Part shown: piece by piece, positions 6,983 through 14,241 of the stretch | Layout: each line of letters opens with the position of its first letter | Numbering within the stretch: position 1 is the stretch's first letter | Assembly: GCA_035524095.1 (NCBI GenBank) | Contig: DATKPK010000128.1 | Coordinates: 1-18,729, forward strand | DNA from: DATJUF01 sp035524095 | Lineage (GTDB): Bacteria; Desulfobacterota; Binatia; Binatales; Binataceae | Length of the DNA stretch: 18,729 nucleotides | Direction: 5' to 3' | Notes under the pieces: generated by a model | The model's database searches: none | What the model saw: the letters and a program-made list of their open reading frames with translations, nothing else | Told to the model about the DNA's origin: nothing | Made by a program: the position numbers and the translations under genes

Positions 6983-7828
6983 TCAGGGAAGATAATAACG
7001 GATCAGCAGAGGCTGGAAGAGTGCGTAGAGGGAAGCGGCGGCGGCGAGGAATGGGCCGAAAGCAACTTCGGTGCGGAAGATTGATTGTTCGGCATACGGC
7101 GGTGGAGCGTCACCGCGCCGTACGCTCGTAACTTCGTGAATCGCTATAGGTATCTCGTCTTCGGGCGGGGCCTGAGCGACCCCGGTCAGCGCGAAGACGA
7201 TGCCGCCGATACCGCCGAGCATCGAGCCCGCGAAGAGCGTGAAGATGACCCCTTGCCATCCGAGGAACGCTCCGACCATTCCGACGAGATAGACGTCGCC
7301 GAGGCCGACGCCTTCCTGTCCGCGTAGACGAAAATAGACCTCGCCGGTAAGGAACAGAAAGCCGGCACCGGCTGCGAGACCGATCAGTGAGCTGAGCCAG
7401 CCGACCTCCGGAATCGCGAGCGTGGCGGCGATGACGCCGAGTGGGATGCCGCCGAGGGTAATCAGGTTGGGAATCACGCGCCAGTCGTAGTCGATCAGGG
7501 CCACAACCGCCAGTGCGGCGCACAAAAAGAGACGAGTGGTCGCGTCGATGAGCGGAAAGTTGATAAGTAGGTAGAGAGATTCAAGGGCGATCAGCAGTTC
7601 AACAACGAAATAACGGAAGGAAATCCGCTCGCGGCATTTGAGGCAGTGGCCGCGTAGGAGAAGCCAGCCGAGGATCGGGACGTTCGCCCAGAAGGGGATG
7701 GGCCGGGAGCAACGCGGGCAGAAGGAGCGCGGGCGGACAATCGAAAGTTCGCGCGGCAGGCGGTAGGCCACGACGTTGACGAAGCTGCCAATACAGGCGC
7801 CAAAAATGAAGGCGAAGAGCGCGAGCAT
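6983..7828 (-). CDS. pilD: Type IV prepilin peptidase / N-methyltransferase (A24 family)
   Basis: This 281-residue inner-membrane aspartyl protease cleaves leader peptides of type IV pilins or type II secretion pseudopilins and methylates the new N-terminus. GSFVNVVAYRLP at 14-25 is the family signature. The cytoplasmic zinc motif is complete (C37-x2-C40 and C62-x2-C65), consistent with the methylase function. The catalytic aspartates are D113 in LIDYDWRVIPN and D178 in GLGD. About seven hydrophobic segments are present. A hydrophilic loop at about 218-255 (PPEDEIPIAIHEV... to FRTEV) is longer than in short homologues. No pilin or secretion genes are adjacent; its substrates must be encoded elsewhere. 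A 90-nt gap separates it from mutM, the largest inside this part of the gene run, so a promoter for pilD-tmk-holB may lie there. Confidence 0.93.
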   Translation of the reverse strand: MLALFAFIFGACIGSFVNVVAYRLPRELSIVRPRSFCPRCSRPIPFWANVPILGWLLLRGHCLKCRERISFRYFVVELLIALESLYLLINFPLIDATTRLFLCAALAVVALIDYDWRVIPNLITLGGIPLGVIAATLAIPEVGWLSSLIGLAAGAGFLFLTGEVYFRLRGQEGVGLGDVYLVGMVGAFLGWQGVIFTLFAGSMLGGIGGIVFALTGVAQAPPEDEIPIAIHEVTSVRRGDAPPPYAEQSIFRTEVAFGPFLAAAASLYALFQPLLIRYYLP

Positions 7829-7918
7829 GGCGCGCGGTATCTCGAACGTCCCCAGCAGCGGTCCCCCTTTAGCGACTAGCTTAGCGGGATTCGCGGAGTC
7901 AGGGCAGACCGTGGGCCG

Positions 7919-8749
7919 TTACTTCTGGCATTGGGGGCAGTAGAAACTCGAACGCTGACCGACCACGACGGCGCGAATCGGCTTGTCGCACTCGAGGCAG
8001 GGCTTACCTTTGCGGTCGTAGACGCGAAGTTGAGTAGCGTAGCGGCCTGGCTCGCCATGGGAATCGCGATAGCTGCGGAAGGTGGTGCCGCGGCTGCCGA
8101 TCGCTTCGCGGAGGACTTGAGGGGTGATGGTGGCGATTCGTTCAACCTCGGCGCGGGTGACGCGGCCGGCGCGGCGGGTCGGGCGGACGCGGGCGCGGAA
8201 GAGGATTTCGGAGGCGTAGATATTACCGACACCGGCGACGACGCGTTGATCCATCAGGAGGTTCTTGATGGCGGCGGTGCGGCCGCGAGTGGCTTGCCAT
8301 AGGCTATCAGCGGTGAAGCCATCGAACGGTTCGGGGCCCAGCCCTTTGAGTTCTATGGCACTCGCGAAATCGGCGTCGGGATAGAGCTTCATCAGGCCGA
8401 AGCGGCGCGGGTCGTTGTAAACGAGGAGGCTACCGTCGTCGAGGTCAAATTGGACATGGTCGTGGCGTGGGTTGAACGGACCGGCGTCGGCCGGGGCGTG
8501 GCGATGGCTCAAACTGCCGCTCATGCCGAGATGGACGAGCATCCGATGGTTGCCGCTCAGCGCAAAAATCAGGTATTTAGCGCGGCGGTCGAGCCGCTCG
8601 ACTTTGCGGCCAGCGATCGTCTTGGCGAAATCGGGCGGAAGGCTGCGGCGGAGGCGCGGTTCGCGGACGCTCGCGGTGACGAAGGTGCGTCCGATCAACG
8701 ATTCTTCGAGCAGCTGGCGGAGGGATTCGACTTCCGGCAGTTCAGGCAT
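7919..8749 (-). CDS. mutM: Formamidopyrimidine-DNA glycosylase
   Basis: This 276-residue base-excision repair enzyme removes 8-oxoguanine and formamidopyrimidines and nicks the abasic site. The mature N-terminus must begin PELPEVE with catalytic Pro2 and Glu3, which fixes the start at ATG 8749 rather than at upstream codons in the same frame. K58 in RRAKYL corresponds to E. coli Lys57. GVGNIYASEILF at 173-184 is the helix-two-turn-helix motif. The C-terminal zinc finger has C251, C254, C271 and C274, with R266 in the intervening loop (GQRSSFYC). The start overlaps the rsmA stop by 8 nt, with GGA 7 nt upstream of the ATG. All key residues are intact. Confidence 0.97.
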   Translation of the reverse strand: MPELPEVESLRQLLEESLIGRTFVTASVREPRLRRSLPPDFAKTIAGRKVERLDRRAKYLIFALSGNHRMLVHLGMSGSLSHRHAPADAGPFNPRHDHVQFDLDDGSLLVYNDPRRFGLMKLYPDADFASAIELKGLGPEPFDGFTADSLWQATRGRTAAIKNLLMDQRVVAGVGNIYASEILFRARVRPTRRAGRVTRAEVERIATITPQVLREAIGSRGTTFRSYRDSHGEPGRYATQLRVYDRKGKPCLECDKPIRAVVVGQRSSFYCPQCQK

Positions 8750-9575
8750 GGCTGGCATCCGTCGCGGCCGACTTGCTCGCCAGCAAGCGGGCAAGGCGGA
8801 GAAAGTCGTCGAGGTTGAGCGTGGCGGGGCGGGCAGCCGGGTCGATCGCGGCGCGCTCCAGCATCAGTTCTGCGGACGCGGGGCTTGAGCCGAGGCCACC
8901 GGCGAGAGAGTTACGCAGGGTCTTGCGCGGCTGGGTGAAGGCCGCACGAATCGTGCGCAGGATAGCTTGCTCCTCGGCAGCCTCGAATAACGCAGGGCGG
9001 TGTGGCGCGAAGACGAGAACCTCAGCATCGACTTTGGGCTGCGGATTGAAGTTGCCGGCCGCGACGCGAAAGTGATCGGTCACGTTCCAGTATAAGGCGG
9101 TATAGGCGCTCAGCGCCCCGTAAGCCGAATCGCCGGGGCACGCGCGGATACGTTGGGCGACTTCGCGCTGGAACATCAGGACCATCAGGGTGATGAGGGC
9201 ACGCTCGGCGCATAGCCGTTCCAGAATCGCGCTGGCGACATTGAAAGGGAGATTCGCAACGACCTTGAGCGGTCCGTGGAAGGGCAGGCCACGAAGGTCG
9301 AGGAAGTCAGCGTTGATGACCTTGACGGCCGACCGATCGCGCATCCGATCCTGAAGGGCGGCGGCGAGGCGGGTGTCGAGTTCGATCATAGTCAGCGAGC
9401 GTACGTTGCAGCGGATGATCGCGTCGCTAAGGATTCCCAGACCAGGGCCGATTTCGACCACATCGTCGGAAGATTCGAGTTCAGCGGCGGCGGCAATCCG
9501 ATCAGCGATACGCGGCTGAGTCAGGAAGTTCTGGCCTTTCGATTTGTGGGGCCGGAATTCGGCCAGATCGCGCAT
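8742..9575 (-). CDS. rsmA: 16S rRNA (adenine-N6,N6)-dimethyltransferase
   Basis: RsmA (KsgA) dimethylates two adjacent adenines in the 3'-terminal hairpin of 16S rRNA during small-subunit assembly. The 277-residue form shows KSKGQNFL at 11-18, the SAM-binding EIGPGLG at 41-47, acidic E65 in IELD, NADFLD near 88-93 and the catalytic NLPFN at 108-112 (usually NLPYN). The C-terminal helical domain covers about 185-277. The start is uncertain: ATG 9575 fits the normal N-terminus, while a GTG at 9614 in the same frame overlaps the tsaD stop as GTGA and would add 13 residues. The ATG has only a weak GGCGG upstream. The gene overlaps mutM by 8 nt. Identity is secure. Confidence 0.95.
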   Translation of the reverse strand: MRDLAEFRPHKSKGQNFLTQPRIADRIAAAAELESSDDVVEIGPGLGILSDAIIRCNVRSLTMIELDTRLAAALQDRMRDRSAVKVINADFLDLRGLPFHGPLKVVANLPFNVASAILERLCAERALITLMVLMFQREVAQRIRACPGDSAYGALSAYTALYWNVTDHFRVAAGNFNPQPKVDAEVLVFAPHRPALFEAAEEQAILRTIRAAFTQPRKTLRNSLAGGLGSSPASAELMLERAAIDPAARPATLNLDDFLRLARLLASKSAATDASHA

Positions 9576-9610
9576 CGCCAAGGAACCGCCGTGAGCAGGC
9601 GACGGCCGGA

Positions 9611-10615
9611 TCACAGCGGGAGGTTGGGATTAGCGTCGATCGTGAGCGGATCGCGCTCGCCACGCAGCAGCCGATAACTGCCAGCGATCGCGATCATAGC
9701 GGCGTTATCGGTGCAGTATTTGAACGAGGGGGCGACTAGGCGGCGCCCGTCCGCCTCAGCAGCGGCGGCTAGCCGATCACGAAGGCGAGAGTTCGCCGCA
9801 ACGCCGCCGGTCAGGGCGATAGTATCGGCACCAAGCTCGCGCGCGGCAGCGATCGTAGGCCGGATCAGCATCTCGACGACGGCTTCCTGAAAACTCGCGG
9901 CGAGATCGTTGGGTGCCGTCGTGCCGCCGCGTTCGCCGGCCAGAAACAGGGCAACGGCAGTTTTGACGCCACTGAAACTGAAATCGAGGGGCGCATTTTT
10001 GACTCGCGCGCGCGGGAACTTAACCCCTTTGGGATCGCCTGAGCGCGAGAGCTCGTCGATGATGCGGCCACCCGGATAACCGAGGCCCATCATCTTCGCA
10101 ACCTTATCGAAGGCTTCACCGGCGGCGTCGTCGCGGGTCGCACCGAGTCGGCGATAGCGGCCGAAATCCTCGACAGCGAATAGAGCGGTATGGCCACCGG
10201 ATACGACCAGTGCGAGATAGGGAAAAGGCAGCGCATGTTCGAGCATCGGGGCGAGCAGGTGGCCCTCAAGATGATTCACGCCGACCATCGGCAGACCCGA
10301 CGCCTGCGCGATGCCTTTCGCGCAAAGCAGGCCGACCAGCAGTGAGCCAACGAGGCCGGGACCGCGTGTGACGGCGATACCGCCGATATCGTCAAGGGTC
10401 GCGTTGGCGGAAGCGAGCGCGCGCTCAATCACGGGCATAATCGTCACGACATGGCCGCGTGAGGCGAGTTCGGGGACGATGCCACCATAGGCGCGATGGA
10501 CGTCGTCCTGATTGGCGATAGCCGTCGCGCGGACTTCGGCGACGCCCGGCCGGTCGGTGGCGAGAACCGCCGCAGCGGCGTCGTCGCAGGAAGATTCGAT
10601 ACCAAGTATCAGCAT
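9611..10615 (-). CDS. tsaD: tRNA N6-threonylcarbamoyladenosine transferase
   Basis: TsaD transfers the threonylcarbamoyl group to A37 of tRNAs that read ANN codons, in complex with TsaB and TsaE. The 334-residue protein begins LILGIESSCDD, the family N-terminus, which sets the start at ATG 10615. Metal ligands H115 and H119 lie in VNHLEGH, VVSGGHT is at 137-143, SFSGVKTA is at 213-220 and D303 in CTDNAAMIA completes the iron site. It follows the TPR gene by one base. A longer upstream frame exists but is antisense-like and Pro/Arg-rich. The tRNA-Thr(CGU) elsewhere in this window is the kind of tRNA it would modify. Confidence 0.97.
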   Translation of the reverse strand: MLILGIESSCDDAAAAVLATDRPGVAEVRATAIANQDDVHRAYGGIVPELASRGHVVTIMPVIERALASANATLDDIGGIAVTRGPGLVGSLLVGLLCAKGIAQASGLPMVGVNHLEGHLLAPMLEHALPFPYLALVVSGGHTALFAVEDFGRYRRLGATRDDAAGEAFDKVAKMMGLGYPGGRIIDELSRSGDPKGVKFPRARVKNAPLDFSFSGVKTAVALFLAGERGGTTAPNDLAASFQEAVVEMLIRPTIAAARELGADTIALTGGVAANSRLRDRLAAAAEADGRRLVAPSFKYCTDNAAMIAIAGSYRLLRGERDPLTIDANPNLPL

Positions 10616-10616
10616 A

Positions 10617-11771
10617 TCAGTTGGATGAATCAGGGGCGGATTGGACGCTCGTAGGCAGCTCTTCGGCCGGGGGAGCGTCTGGTGGTGGCGGCGGCTGGGC
10701 CTCCTCGGGTGGCGGCGCGGCCGACTCGTCCGTAGGAGGATTGTCGCTGACGGCTTCGGGCGGTGTCGCGGGATCGGCGGCGGTGTTAGCGGCGGGGAAC
10801 GGCTCACCAAGGCGGCCGTAGCCAGCGCGCGCCATCAGGTTATCAGGCGCAGCGGCGAGCGCTCGCCGATAGGCGTCCGCTGCGTCGCTCATCTGATTCA
10901 ATTCCTCGTAGCAAGTGCCCTCGTTGCCGATCGTTGCCCCGAGCCATTGTGGATTGCTACCGAAACCGATCTCGGCTCGCTTAAAAAAGGTCAACGCTTG
11001 GGAAAAATCCCGGCGCGCGGAGTAAACCTGTCCAAGATAGAAATAGGCGTAGGGATTGCCGGGGTCGATCGACACTGCGGGCCCGAGCGAGCGCATCGCC
11101 TCGTCGAGTCGGCCATCCGCGATCTCCTTGCGAGCCTGCTCGGTCGCGCGTAATGAAGCCGCAAGCGCAGGATTATCCGCCTGCTTGATCTCATCCGTGA
11201 GCGGGAGCTGGCTGGGATCGAGGCCGGCAGCTGTCATATTGGTTACGTCGAGTGCGGGCGGCGGTGAGTTGGCGAGCGACGATGTGCCGAAGGGCTCGCC
11301 CTCCTCTGCTGCTGCGCCTTCGGCGGTTGAGGCGGCCGCGGAAGGGACTGGCGCTGAGGCCACGGTCCCTTCCTCCGCCTGGGACGGGGGCACGGGAGCC
11401 GCGCCCGGAACGGGCGCGGCTCCCGTGCCCCCGTTGGGGACTTGCCGCCAGTCGGCGTTGGGACCACCACTGTTATCGGCAGCCGCAGGCGATGCAATGG
11501 AGGTCGGCGGGAGAGCAGCGTTAGTCGGCAAGGCGCCAGCTCCGGGCGAAGCGAGGGGGCTGGCGTCTTCCGGCGGCAGAGTTTCTTCAGAGAAGGCGAG
11601 CACAGTCAGGGTCCGCGCGCTAGAGCGCGCGGACCCTGACTGTGCCTGGTCAGCGGATGCAGCAGGCGGGGCGCTTAGCGCGCCTGCTGCATCCGCGCCG
11701 GTGGGGCAAAACGCCGACAGCGTCATGAGCCAGATAACGGCCATGAATGGAACTGACAGTTGACGGGTCAT
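10617..11771 (-). CDS. Periplasmic TPR protein with Pro/Ala-rich linkers, coupled to PBP1B
   Basis: This 384-residue protein has an N-terminal signal peptide (hydrophobic core about 7-22, probable cleavage after ADA near 28), a low-complexity Ala/Pro/Ser/Gly linker from about 30 to 190, a TPR domain at about 203-315 (motifs such as ARKEIADGRLDEAM, AYFYLGQVYSARRDFSQAL, GTCYEELNQMSDAADAYRRAL), and a Pro/Glu-rich tail. There is no lipobox cysteine in the right place, so it is probably soluble or loosely envelope-attached. The ATG at 11771 overlaps the PBP1B stop as TGATG; a TTG one codon earlier is also in frame. That overlap implies translational coupling, and TPR proteins such as LpoA and CpoB are known regulators of class A penicillin-binding proteins, so a partner role is a reasonable inference. 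The linker-coding DNA contains three long inverted repeats, listed separately. No known family was recognised. Confidence 0.85.
   Translation of the reverse strand: MTRQLSVPFMAVIWLMTLSAFCPTGADAAGALSAPPAASADQAQSGSARSSARTLTVLAFSEETLPPEDASPLASPGAGALPTNAALPPTSIASPAAADNSGGPNADWRQVPNGGTGAAPVPGAAPVPPSQAEEGTVASAPVPSAAASTAEGAAAEEGEPFGTSSLANSPPPALDVTNMTAAGLDPSQLPLTDEIKQADNPALAASLRATEQARKEIADGRLDEAMRSLGPAVSIDPGNPYAYFYLGQVYSARRDFSQALTFFKRAEIGFGSNPQWLGATIGNEGTCYEELNQMSDAADAYRRALAAAPDNLMARAGYGRLGEPFPAANTAADPATPPEAVSDNPPTDESAAPPPEEAQPPPPPDAPPAEELPTSVQSAPDSSN
11384..11434. repeat. 24-bp perfect inverted repeat inside the TPR gene (hairpin 1)
   Basis: Bases 11384-11407 are the exact reverse complement of 11411-11434, leaving a 3-nt loop (GAA on the + strand). 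The arms are very G+C-rich. In the protein it encodes residues about 113-130, a Gly/Ala/Pro/Val segment (GAAPVPGAAPVPP). No T-tract follows on the coding strand, so it is not a standard intrinsic terminator. Confidence 0.92.
11600..11645. repeat. 22-bp perfect inverted repeat inside the TPR gene (hairpin 2)
   Basis: Bases 11600-11621 are the exact reverse complement of 11624-11645, with only AG between them. It encodes residues about 43-58 (AQSGSARSSARTLTVL). The arms share no clear sequence with hairpin 1. It ends 7 nt from hairpin 3. Confidence 0.92.
11653..11696. repeat. 16-bp inverted repeat with inner stem inside the TPR gene (hairpin 3)
   Basis: Bases 11653-11668 are the exact reverse complement of 11681-11696. 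Inside, CGC 11672-11674 pairs with GCG 11678-11680 around a TTA loop, leaving GGG 11669-11671 bulged. It encodes residues about 26-40, which cover the expected signal peptide cleavage site and the first linker residues. Confidence 0.88.
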
Positions 11772-14185
11772 CAATCGTTGGGTGAATCGAGGGCGGGGCC
11801 GGGGTCCGGCGCAGCTTCCGTACCCGTGTCCGCAGCAGTTCCCCCTTGACCCTCACTCCCACTTTCAGAGGTAGCGGCTACTGAGCCGCCCCCGGGCCCG
11901 CAGGTCTGTGTCGGAGCCATGCTCCTTGGGAAAACGCCCTCGATGCCTGACGGACAGTATGGACCACGTAAGTCGCCGGTCAAGGGATTAACGTTAGCTA
12001 AGACCATGTCAGCAGGTATTGCGAAGTCGAGCGCGGGGCGCGAGGCGGTCGCGGCTTTCATGAAGCGCGTCCAGGCGGGCAATGAGGCCTCGGCACCGGT
12101 CAGGCCGAGTGCGTCTTTCTGGTCGAAACCGGTCCAGACCACGGCAAGGAGGTTGGGTGTGAAGCCGGCGAACCACGCGTCAACTGAATCGTTGGTGGTT
12201 CCGGTCTTGCCAGCAGCCGGACGCTTGAAGCCTTTCTTGCGCGCGTCTTCGCCGGTGCCATGATTGATCACCTGCTCGAGCATGAAGTCCATCATATAGG
12301 TCAGTTCGGGCGAGAGCACCTGCGAGGCTTTAAGCTCGTGGCCCTCGATGACCTTGCCGTTTTCGTCAACGACCGCCGTGACGGCGTAGAACGGCACTTC
12401 GAGGCCTTCGTTAGCGAGAATGGCGTAGGCGTGGGCGAGCTGAATCGGCGCGACTTCGACGCCGCCGAGGACAATCGACGGATAGAGCGGCAGATCGTCA
12501 AAGCCGAGTTTTTCGGCCATATCGTGCACACGCTCAAGGCCGATTTGATCGGCTAGCCGCGAGGTTGCGGCGTTGAGCGATTCTTCGAGGGCGAACTCGA
12601 GGGTGACCCGGCCGAAATAGCGGTTTTTGTAATTATGCGGAGTCCAGGCAGTGTCGCCAAACTGCCAAGTGAAGGGCGTATCGTCGATATAGCTGGTCGG
12701 CAGGAAATGGTCGGGGCCGCCTTCGAGCGTTTCATTGAGCGCGGCCAGATAGGTAACCGGCTTGAAGGCTGAGCCGGGCTGACGTTTCGACTGGGTAACG
12801 CGATTGAACTGGCTTTCGCGATAGTCGCGTCCACCGACCATCGCGCGAATTTTTCCGGTCTGGGGTTCAATCGCAACCAGACAGGACTGGAGTTGCTCCT
12901 TTTTTTCCATCCTGCGCAATGATGGGTGACGCGCCTGAAGATCGTCCAGATTATCCACGACGGCTTTTTCAGCTTGTTTCTGAGTGTGGACGTCGAGTGT
13001 CGTGAAAATGCGCAAGCCTTCGCCGGTGAGTACCGACGGTGGATAGCGTTCAGCCAATTCATGTTTTACATAATCGACAAAGTAAGGCGCGTCGTTGGTT
13101 TCGAGGTAAGGCTCGCGGGTACGCATCGGCTCAGTCACAGAGTCGTCGTAGGCGGCCTTGCTGATGTAACCGTCCTCGAGCATCGAGGAGAGGACTTCGT
13201 TGCGGCGGGTAGTGGCGATTTCGGGGTGGCGGACCGGGTTGTAATGGTTGGGCGAGCGGATCATGCCGGCGATGGTCGCCATTTCGGCAACAGTCAGATC
13301 GCGCGGCTCACAGGAGAAATAGAATTCGGAGGCTTCCCAGATGCCGTAAATGCCCTCCTGCCCGCGCTGTCCAAGATAAATATCGTTAATGTAGTTTTCG
13401 AGGATTTCGTCCTTTGAGTAGCGGCGCTCAGCGATGTAGGCCATCAGTGCTTCCTTGACCTTGCGATGCCAGTCGCGCTTGCTGGTGAGGAAGAAGTTTT
13501 TCATGAGCTGCTGGGTCAGCGTCGAGCCACCTTGGACAACGTGCCCATGAGTAAAGTTGATCCACGCAGCCTTGGCCGTGCGGATTAGATCGATACCGTG
13601 ATGTTCATAAAAACGGTGGTCCTCGGCAGCAAGGATCGCATCGATGAAGGCAGGCGGCATCTCAGTTAACGGCAGCAATCGGCGCTGCTCCCAATCACCC
13701 TGAAAGATCGCGCCGAGCATTTCGGGTTCGAGTTCGAGTGAGAAAACCTCCTCGTGGGTCGCCGCGTCATGCATCGACTGGATGGTGCCGTCGGGGGCGA
13801 GCTTCATCATCACGAGCTCGCCGGGAAAACTCCGATAGGGATAGGCAAAGCTGTGCAGGAAAATTTCGAGGCGGCCCTGTTTCTGATCGTAGTCGTAATC
13901 CCCGCGGGATTTGACTTCGGTACCGGGCGGAACCTGATGATAGTTCAGGCGCGCAAGCCGTTGCATCAGGCCGAGGTCGCTGATGCGCAGCCCTGGATAG
14001 ATGATTTCCGAATCTGAATAGATGCGTGAGGGAATAGTCCAGCGCACTGTGGAGAGACGCGCAACGACCTCATCCTGGAGCGAATCATAGTATTGAACGA
14101 ACTCGTAGAGCAGCGGCACCATCGCGAACAAGACGAGTGCGCAAAGGCCAAGAAGGCCGAGCTTGATGGCCCGCTTCACGCGCAT
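11771..14185 (-). CDS. mrcB: Bifunctional class A penicillin-binding protein, PBP1B type
   Basis: This 804-residue inner-membrane enzyme polymerises lipid II into glycan strands and cross-links the peptides. A transmembrane anchor lies at about 8-28. Residues about 50-140 (IPSRIYSDSEIIYPG...) resemble the UB2H domain of E. coli PBP1B, the docking site of its activator LpoB. The GT51 domain has EDHRFYEHHGID at 188-199 (catalytic E188), QGGSTLTQQLMKN at 218-230 and RKVKEALMAYIAERRYSKDE from 241. The transpeptidase motifs are S472-AF-K475, S536-L-N538 and K660-T-G662. The C-terminal 75 or so residues are a Gly/Ser/Pro/Glu-rich tail with two cysteines before it. It follows the Do protease gene by 56 nt and its stop overlaps the TPR gene start. 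The domain set is clear; the gene symbol rests on the UB2H-like region. Confidence 0.93.
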   Translation of the reverse strand: MRVKRAIKLGLLGLCALVLFAMVPLLYEFVQYYDSLQDEVVARLSTVRWTIPSRIYSDSEIIYPGLRISDLGLMQRLARLNYHQVPPGTEVKSRGDYDYDQKQGRLEIFLHSFAYPYRSFPGELVMMKLAPDGTIQSMHDAATHEEVFSLELEPEMLGAIFQGDWEQRRLLPLTEMPPAFIDAILAAEDHRFYEHHGIDLIRTAKAAWINFTHGHVVQGGSTLTQQLMKNFFLTSKRDWHRKVKEALMAYIAERRYSKDEILENYINDIYLGQRGQEGIYGIWEASEFYFSCEPRDLTVAEMATIAGMIRSPNHYNPVRHPEIATTRRNEVLSSMLEDGYISKAAYDDSVTEPMRTREPYLETNDAPYFVDYVKHELAERYPPSVLTGEGLRIFTTLDVHTQKQAEKAVVDNLDDLQARHPSLRRMEKKEQLQSCLVAIEPQTGKIRAMVGGRDYRESQFNRVTQSKRQPGSAFKPVTYLAALNETLEGGPDHFLPTSYIDDTPFTWQFGDTAWTPHNYKNRYFGRVTLEFALEESLNAATSRLADQIGLERVHDMAEKLGFDDLPLYPSIVLGGVEVAPIQLAHAYAILANEGLEVPFYAVTAVVDENGKVIEGHELKASQVLSPELTYMMDFMLEQVINHGTGEDARKKGFKRPAAGKTGTTNDSVDAWFAGFTPNLLAVVWTGFDQKDALGLTGAEASLPAWTRFMKAATASRPALDFAIPADMVLANVNPLTGDLRGPYCPSGIEGVFPRSMAPTQTCGPGGGSVAATSESGSEGQGGTAADTGTEAAPDPGPALDSPND

Positions 14186-14241
14186 TGAGAATCTTACCGC
14201 CCTTCCTGAATGAGATTGAAGCTCTGGAGAGAGTAGTGAGT

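Noticed and set aside
8750..8794. N-terminal extension of mutM
   Set aside because: The enzyme needs proline directly after the initiator Met as its catalytic residue, which fixes the start at 8749.
10616..10810. N-terminal extension of tsaD
   Set aside because: The extra 65 residues are Pro/Arg/His-rich and overlap the TPR gene; TsaD proteins begin at the LILGIESSCDD stretch.
11056..11763. A 235-codon + strand frame opposite the TPR gene
   Set aside because: Ala/Ser/Gly-rich shadow of low-complexity linker DNA; the minus strand has a signal peptide and TPR units instead.
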